Assembly (NCBI RefSeq): GCF_958450345.1
Contig: NC_088780.1
Span: forward strand, 31,395,667-31,459,666
Reading direction: 5' to 3'
DNA length: 64,000 bases
Source of the DNA: Calliphora vicina
Lineage: Eukaryota > Arthropoda > Insecta > Diptera > Calliphoridae
Below are positions 58,077 to 64,000 of the stretch, one piece after another; position 1 is the first letter of the stretch, and each line of letters starts with the position of its first letter. The notes under the pieces were generated by a model. It made no database searches. It saw nothing but the letters and a program-made list of their open reading frames with translations, and had not been told where the DNA came from. A program made the position numbers and the translations under genes.

Positions 58077-58595
58077 AAACAAGTAAGAGAGCTATATTCG
58101 GCTGTGCCCGTATCTTATATACCCTTCAACAAATTATACTTCAAAATAAAAATTTCAAATATTTTTAGGTAAACCAAAAAAAATTTTTTTTTCAAAGTTT
58201 TTTGAAAATTTTTTTTTTTCAATTATTTTGTTTGTTTTTTCAGTTTTTTTTAATATTTAGCAAAAAAAAAAATTTTGGTGAAAAAAAAATTCGGGTTAAG
58301 TCAAAATAGGTCAAAAATCGAGGTTGTACTTATATCAGCCATCGATTTTAAACAGCAACCGAGCCGGAAGAATTCTGGAGACATTGATGTATAAATCTTG
58401 TATGTAAGTTATTTGGAGGCTTCGGAAAGTTGATTTCAACAGACAGAGAAACGGACATGGGTTAAACGACATCCGCTATATATAAGGATCCAGAATATAT
58501 ATACTTTATAGGGTCGGAAAATTATATTGTGGAAATTACAAAGTGAATGACAAACTTAAATATACCCTTGCCACTCATGGCGAAGGGTATAAAAA
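58077..58595 (+). repeat. Full-length dispersed repeat copy (reference)
   Basis: The left end is AAACAAGTAAGAGAGCTATA, then TTCGGCTGTGCCCG and TATATACCCTTCA. The right end is CTTGCCACTCATGGCGAAGG then GTATAAAAATAA. The TATACCCTT...AAGGGTATA pair forms a subterminal inverted repeat. Inner landmarks are AAGTTATTTGGAGGCTTCGG and GGATCCAGAATATATATACT. It has no ORF and no clear target duplication. At least ten full or partial copies are in this window. I cannot classify it; non-autonomous DNA element or Helitron-like are both possible. Confidence 0.65.
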
Positions 58596-58729
58596 TAAGG
58601 TCCACCTAACTGCAGTTGTTTTTAAGCTATTAGTCAACTGTGAATGCCAGAGGAAGAACAAAAAAATATATGTAGATATTTTAAGCATAAAATCGTAAAA
58701 ATTTCACATAAAAAATCCCAATCAGTAAA
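58596..58729 (+). promoter_or_regulatory. Promoter region copied from the gene at 50713
   Basis: From CTAACTGCAGTTGTTTTTAA onward this matches 50558-50712, including GTGAATGCCAGAGGAAGAAC, with one internal deletion of about 30 bp. The shared motif is at 58626-58645. The match continues into exon 1 of the gene below. The plus-strand dispersed repeat ends just upstream. Confidence 0.6.
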
Positions 58730-60379
58730 ATGAGTAAAAATAGTAAATTTAAAAATAAATGTCGTACGTGTTTGAATGGTTCTAAGGGATTCCAACCGCT
58801 AACGAAAACGATAAATGAAGGTAAATCTTATGGTGAATTGTTAAAGGATATAACACACATAAATGTAAGTAGGAAAAGTAAAAAAAAACAAAGCTATTCA
58901 CATATCAAAGTGATTTTGTACTTTATAAAACAAAAAGATAATGGATGAAACATTTAGTAAAATGCCCCAAACAATTTGTGGATGCTGCGTACGTAAATTG
59001 AAAGCTGCTTACACTTTTGTACAACAAGCTCATGAAGTCAATGATAAACTATGGTCTCTGCTCAATGAAACGAATAGTGCTAATGAAGACAAATCCATAG
59101 ATTGCCTACAAGAAGCTCAGATAGATATATATAATTGTTTGGAGATAAAAATGGAGGTTGAAGAGTCGGCTGAAAATAATAAACAGCAGTTAACAAAAAC
59201 AGTCGGTGTAGAATTAAAACTAGAAGAACTGGAAGATGGCAATGGTGATTTAAATAAAAGTATTAAATATGCGTAAGTTGGTCAAATAATTGATAAATTA
59301 ACGATTTTTAAGCCTAAAAGTGTGCTATACATTTTAGAATGCCCCTAAAAGATGTTCTCGAAAACACATCTCCCAAGCAGAACGAGTCAATGTCTGAGGG
59401 TGAAGACGATAATGATGCTGATGATATTTTTGATAAGGATTTTCCAAAACCTGACGAAGAACTATCCGATAGTGATATTGAATCAGAATCATCCAACGAT
59501 TCAGATTGGGCTAATGAAACTGCAAAAGCTAAAACTAAAACTTTAGTGCGATCCAAGAAAATAAAAGAAAGTCATGTTGATGATAATATACCCACATCAT
59601 GTGATCAATGTGATAGAGTTTTTCCAAATTCCCGTTTACTGAGTCGCCATAAACGCTACACACACATCCCCGAAGAGTTTAAAGTACAGTGTCCGTTTTG
59701 TACAGCCAAATTTGGACGCCGTTATAGCATGTTCGCCCACATGAGAACTCATCACAAAGACAAACCCATAGAAGAGCACATAACACCGCAGAGACAATTT
59801 TCACGTCAGTTTGCTTGCGAACAGTGTGACGGCACCTATACCAGCAAATACACCCTATTGGCTCATATGAAACTCAAACACAATCCAGATAGTGCGCCCA
59901 AAAAACCAGAGCGTGTTATATTACCCAAAAAACGTTTTCTTTGCACGTTATGTGGCTTCAAATTCGATACACCATCAAATTTAAATATACACATTAGACG
60001 GCACACCGGAGAAAAACCCTTCAAATGCGATCTCTGCGAACGAGCCTTCTATAAGTCCGCTGACGTGCAAGTTCATCGTCGTTCACATACCGGGGAGAAG
60101 CCATTCAAATGTACAATATGTGAAAAACCGTTTGCCAGATCAAATAAGTTGAAAATCCATATGCGTACACATTCCAATGAGCGTCCCTACAAGTGTGAGC
60201 AGTGCGAGAAGGCCTTTAAACATTCGAAAAATTTAAATATACATAAACGTATACATACCGGTGAACAGCCGTACGCATGTGGTGTCTGTCACAGTACATT
60301 TATCAAAAGTTATTCGTTAAAATTGCATCAAACCAAACACCAACATTTCGAAATATTTGATCAAGTAGTATCCTGTTGA
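58730..60379 (+). CDS. ZAD-C2H2 zinc-finger protein (8 fingers), apparent hybrid of its two neighbours
   Basis: Three exons: 58730-58864, 58938-59272 and 59338-60379, giving 503 residues. Exon 1 (MSKNSKFKNKCRTCLNGSKG) and the start of exon 2 (DETFS, KLKAAYTFVQQAHE) match the gene at 50713. From LWSLLNET onward the sequence, including the MPLKDVLENTSPKQ start of exon 3 and the IFDQVVSC end, matches the gene at 53672. It is thus 5' like one neighbour and 3' like the other. Eight C2H2 fingers are complete, from CDQCDRVFPNSR to CGVCHSTFIKSY. Exon 1 has lost four residues (KEET) before KSYGELL. Frame and splice sites are intact. Confidence 0.88.
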
Positions 60380-61373
60380 AATAATATTTCGCAAGATTTG
60401 TAAAGTAGATTAATACAAATAAAATACATTTATTTTTTATTTATAAAAAATTCACTTAAAAAATATGTATTATATTTTCTTGAGAAACATACAAATTATG
60501 CTTAATTAGGTTACGGAAGTAGTTGCGGTCATCCACAGACAGACATGGTTATATCGTTTCTATAATGATCAAGAATATGCACATCGTCATTTAAAATGCA
60601 AATTAACGTAACATCACTTTTCATAAGTTTATAGGAGAAGCAAAAAACGGTATAAAATGAAAATTACTTGAGATATTGGAACAAAATTTTCAAATCTGAA
60701 TTACACTTTATGCTATGTGGCTTACGTTTTTTTTAATAGTTTTCTGAAACAAAAAACGTATCATCAATATAAATTTTTTATGAAAAAATAAAAACTTAAA
60801 AATATTTTTATTTATTTTAAATAAAAGTTTGTATATGCGGCATTTCATGTCAAGTGAATCAACTTTTGAAATCGATGTCTTCCGATCGGGATGAAATTCG
60901 GCACCAAGGTTACTTCTATTGGATAGTAACTCAGACACAATTTTTCAATAAGATCTGTCGAGAACTCTCCGAGTTAGAGGGGGTCAAAATTTGAGATTTT
61001 GGGCAAGCAGGAGTTTTTTCTTATCCATGTATCTTATTACCTATTGTTCTTAGAAAAATGTGTCGCAAATAGCTTAGATAGCTCTTTCTTAATCTTTAGA
61101 AAAAAATAAAACATTTTTAATATTTTTTTTTTCCCAAATCAAAAACTTTTCTGACTTTTTTTTAAAATGGTCCCTTTTTTTCTTAAAATAAAGCTTAGAT
61201 ATTTTCCTTGAAAACCTATTTGGTCGTTTAGTGGGATGCGAGTGGGATATCTGTCAAAATAAATATTTTGTAACTCAAGACATACAATTTTTGACTTTTT
61301 TTGCGCAAAATCGAACTTTCTTAACCAACAATAATAGCTTTGTTCGAATACATTAATTTCTACTAGTAAAATA
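60380..61373. other. Intergenic, no gene; second repeat family at about 60866-61320
   Basis: The first 100 bp continue the 3' flank shared with the gene at 53672. From AAATCGATGTCTTCCGATCG (about 60869) the sequence parallels 21605-21960, including CTATTTGGTCGTTTAGTGGG. This copy lacks the palindromic MITE and has a longer inner part. No ORF is supported. Confidence 0.5.
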
Positions 61374-62005
61374 AAACAAGTAAGAGAGCTATATTCGGCT
61401 GTTATACCTATACCCTTCACCAAAATAAAAATTTTGAATATTTTTAGGTAAACAAAATTTAATTTTTTTCCAGTTGCTTTTTTAAGTTTTAAAATTTTTT
61501 TTTTAAATTTTAAAATTTTTTTTAAATCTAATAATTTTCTTTTTAATTTAAAAAAAAAATTTTTTCAGTTTTTAATTTTTTTTATAATATTTAGTGAAAA
61601 AAAATTTTGGTGAAAAAAAAATTCGGGTTAAAAAATATTTTTACCCATTGTAGGTCCAACTTACTATGGTCTTATATACGTCGTTGCACAGGTCTTTAAA
61701 ATATCTATCATTAGATATCCATATTGTCTATATTAATGATTTAGTAATCCAGATATGGGTCAAAAATATGTAAAAAATCGAGGTTTTCTCGATTTTAAAT
61801 AGCAACCGATTCGTGTATGTAAGTTATTTGGGGGCTTCAGAAAGTTGATTTCAACACACAGACGGACATGGCTATATCAACTACGCTATCTATAACGATT
61901 CAGAATATATATACTTTGTGGGGTCGCAAATGAAAAATGTAGAAATTACAAACGGAATGACAAACTTATATATACCCTTGCCACTCATGGTGAAGGGTAT
62001 AAAAA
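61374..62005 (+). repeat. Full-length dispersed repeat copy
   Basis: It runs from AAACAAGTAAGAGAGCTATA to CCACTCATGGTGAAGGGTAT, in the same orientation as 58077-58595. The A/T-rich inner part (61440-61620) is longer, while the conserved right half (CCCATTGTAGGTCCAACTTA, ACAGACGGACATGGCTATAT) is well kept. Confidence 0.65.
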
Positions 62006-62684
62006 TATTCTCAAAAATTCAAAAACTAAACAAACTAAGATATTTTTGCGGTTAGGGCTCGATAATTCCCCGTTTATGAAATTGTTGTCACTAACATCTG
62101 CTATCAATTAAATGTGAATACCTATGTAAAGAAGAAGTTTATATGTAAACAATTAAACAGAGATGCTAAACGAGATGGTACCAACTTAAATAAAAACTGT
62201 GTACGTTTTATCAAATTAAGTACCTACATGAAGAATAAAGTACATATAATAAAAATGAATTTGGTAGGTTTCAGTGGATTTAATAAGATTATTAACTATT
62301 TGTCTAATTGTGGAGTTTGAAAAATTGCAACGTTTTACCATACAACATTTCTGATGAAGATACATACTCCAAGTTCCTCTTTTATACTTGCTCTTAAACT
62401 AAACCATTTATCCATTGCTAATTGTCAGCATATGTGACACACAGTGCTCGGTAGAACCGTTCCACTAATCAGTCAGCTTGTGGATGGTATGATGTTGTAA
62501 AATTGTGAGATATTCCCAAGTTCTTTGTTTTCTCTTTTTGTGACTATCTCGTTCATGAAGTACGAATTGTATTGAAAAAGTACAATTGTTTAAAATAAAA
62601 AAAAATCCCAGTATTGAAATCACTGAATTTCAGCTATAGCCTTTTCAGAATCAAACAAATTAATTTATTTTACTTTTAATAAAT
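62006..62684. other. Upstream region of the last ZAD gene
   Basis: No gene is seen; the 68-residue open frame at 62114-62320 has no motif. A weak version of the shared motif (GCTATCAATTAAATGTGAAT) lies at 62100-62119, but 566 bp from the ATG, so its relevance is doubtful. Confidence 0.4.
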
Positions 62685-64000
62685 ATGAAAGAAACAAATT
62701 TTTTATTAAACATTGAATGTCGTACATGTTTTAACGCTAGCAAAGATTTGCGTCCTCTTACAACAAAGATGAGTTATTATAAGAAACGATTGAAATCGTA
62801 TGGTGAACTTTTAGAGGAAGTCACAAAAATTAATGTAAATTTTAAGATACAAATGTGTAAATAGGTATAATGAATAAAATAAATTTCTAATTTCTTTACA
62901 TTGCTTTAACAAAAGATTAAAGATAACAAACACCCAGAATTTCCACAAGTAATTTGCGATAAATGTTTACGTCGTCTAAAATCAGCTCATACTTTTATAA
63001 AGCAGGCTGTAGAAGTTAATGAACAACTCTACTCCATGCTAAATGAAAAATTGGATAGCTTGCAGCAGGAAACAAAAATCAATGTGGAACATGATATAGA
63101 AATTAAAATTGAAAGTAATGGCCAAGAACCAGAAGAAAATTCAGACTGCCTGCACGAAACACAAATCGATGTAGAAACTGTTCAAGACATAAAAGTTGAA
63201 AACAATGATGTAGAATCGACGATAGCATATTTGGATCGTTTACAGGAAACACAGATGCATGATGTAGAATCTACAAGAGAATTTAAAGATGAACACAATG
63301 GACAAGGACAACTGTTGATAAAGGAGAGTTTCGTGAATAGTACGGAAGCCCTAGACATGTAAGTTTTGTTGATTAGTGCTGGAATTAAGTCTTCAATAAC
63401 AAAAACACATTTCTTTTTAGAAATTTTGATTTGGAAAGTAAAACAAAACAAACGGAGTTATATAATGATAACTATTACTCTGAATCTTTGCAATCGCCTG
63501 ATTCTGATTCAGATTCAGACTGGAAAGAAAGTGAAAACCAAGCGAAAAGAAAATTTATACAACAGAAATCGAATCAAGAAAGTAATGCGGAAATCTCAAT
63601 AGAAAATGAAGAAAATATTGATCTGGAAAGTCAAGCATTTAGAGAAAAAAGTCAAGGAGAAAGAAGCAAGACCAATGAAGAAGATAATGATTATGAATCT
63701 GTATCTGTGGAATCAAATGATTCAGACTGGAAAGAATGCGAACAAGAATCTAACCGAAAATGTATAAAAGGCAAAAAGAAATCCGTAAGCAATGTTCAAG
63801 TCTCGGTAGACAATGATAATGCACTACAATGCAAAACATGTAATAAAATATTTAAAGATTCCAAAGCATTAGCATTCCATCTAAAAAAAAGTCATATACC
63901 GGAAGATAAAAAATGTACATGTCCTTTGTGTGGCAATAAATATTCGCTTTATAGCAGTCTTTATGCACATATGCGAGCGTTACATGGACCAGAGACAGTA
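62685..64000 (+). CDS. ZAD-C2H2 zinc-finger protein, 3' end beyond the window
   Basis: Three exons are visible: 62685-62834, 62916-63358 and 63421 to the window edge (at least 391 residues). Exon 1 has NIECRTCFNASKDLRPLTTK; exon 2 has FPQVICDKCLRRLKSAHTFI, completing the ZAD. The linker repeats the phrase LQ/CL-E-TQI-VE three times (LQQETKINVE, LHETQIDVE, LQETQMHDVE). Exon 3 runs open without a stop for 580 bp to the edge. It has two related acidic segments (SDSDSDWKESE and ESNDSDWKECE) followed by two C2H2 fingers, CKTCNKIFKDSK and CPLCGNKYSLYS. More fingers are expected past 64000. Intron phases (0, 2) match the family. Confidence 0.85.

Noticed and set aside
1..64000. CRISPR arrays, bacterial operons, tRNA or rRNA genes
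   Set aside because: I saw no regularly spaced short repeats, no cloverleaf with A and B boxes, and no rRNA blocks. The direct repeats present are transposon or gene duplications in a eukaryotic genome.

Overview
The window is a gene-rich, AT-rich stretch of nuclear DNA from a higher fly (Diptera, Brachycera). The evidence is short introns with GTAAGT/TTNCAG-type sites, orthologues of fly MED17, RBM42, TAF12 and heme oxygenase, and a large family of ZAD-C2H2 zinc-finger genes, a class that has expanded greatly in insects. The many nested transposon remnants would suit a calyptrate fly (blow fly or house fly type), but that is a guess. Exon limits were read by eye from ORF phase and splice sites. 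In every multi-exon model the phases add up to a complete reading frame. Coordinates may be off by a base or so.

Layout. 0-5.6 kb: mostly transposon debris (a dead Jockey-like LINE end, a 115-bp hAT-type MITE, nested palindromic MITEs) and one small two-exon gene of unknown function (3585-4135, +). 5.6-10.5 kb: a compact transcription and RNA block, with MED17 (-) and RBM42 (+) diverging from a 357-bp shared promoter and TAF12 (-) converging on RBM42. 10.5-17.5 kb: two tandem paralogues (-) that join a THAP DNA-binding domain to a ZAD and a C2H2 zinc-finger array. 19.5-28 kb: three tandem ZAD-C2H2 genes (-). 31.4-35.1 kb: one ZAD-C2H2 gene on each strand, tail to tail. 37.9-38.8 kb: heme oxygenase (+). 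40.4-49.7 kb: three tandem ZAD-C2H2 genes with 10-11 fingers (+). 50.7-60.4 kb: three tandem ZAD-C2H2 genes with 8 fingers (+). 62.7-64 kb: the start of a further ZAD-C2H2 gene that runs off the window.

All 14 ZAD genes share one architecture. The ZAD is split by a phase-0 intron between its two Cys pairs. An acidic linker ends at a phase-2 intron, and the fingers lie in one or two final exons. This points to one founder gene amplified by local duplication. The copies show duplication at work: finger loss, a frameshifted last finger, a degenerate finger, apparent gene conversion, and one gene that looks like a crossover product of its two neighbours. A shared 20-bp motif lies about 105-135 bp upstream of the ATG in six of the + strand genes.

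The most novel item is the THAP-ZAD-C2H2 fusion pair at 12.8-17.4 kb. It is present in two copies with the same splice phase. The second most interesting set is the mobile elements: a Tc1-like foldback element, a 747-bp inverted-repeat element whose empty site is visible in the paralogous copy, and a pogo/Tigger-like MITE inside a dispersed repeat.
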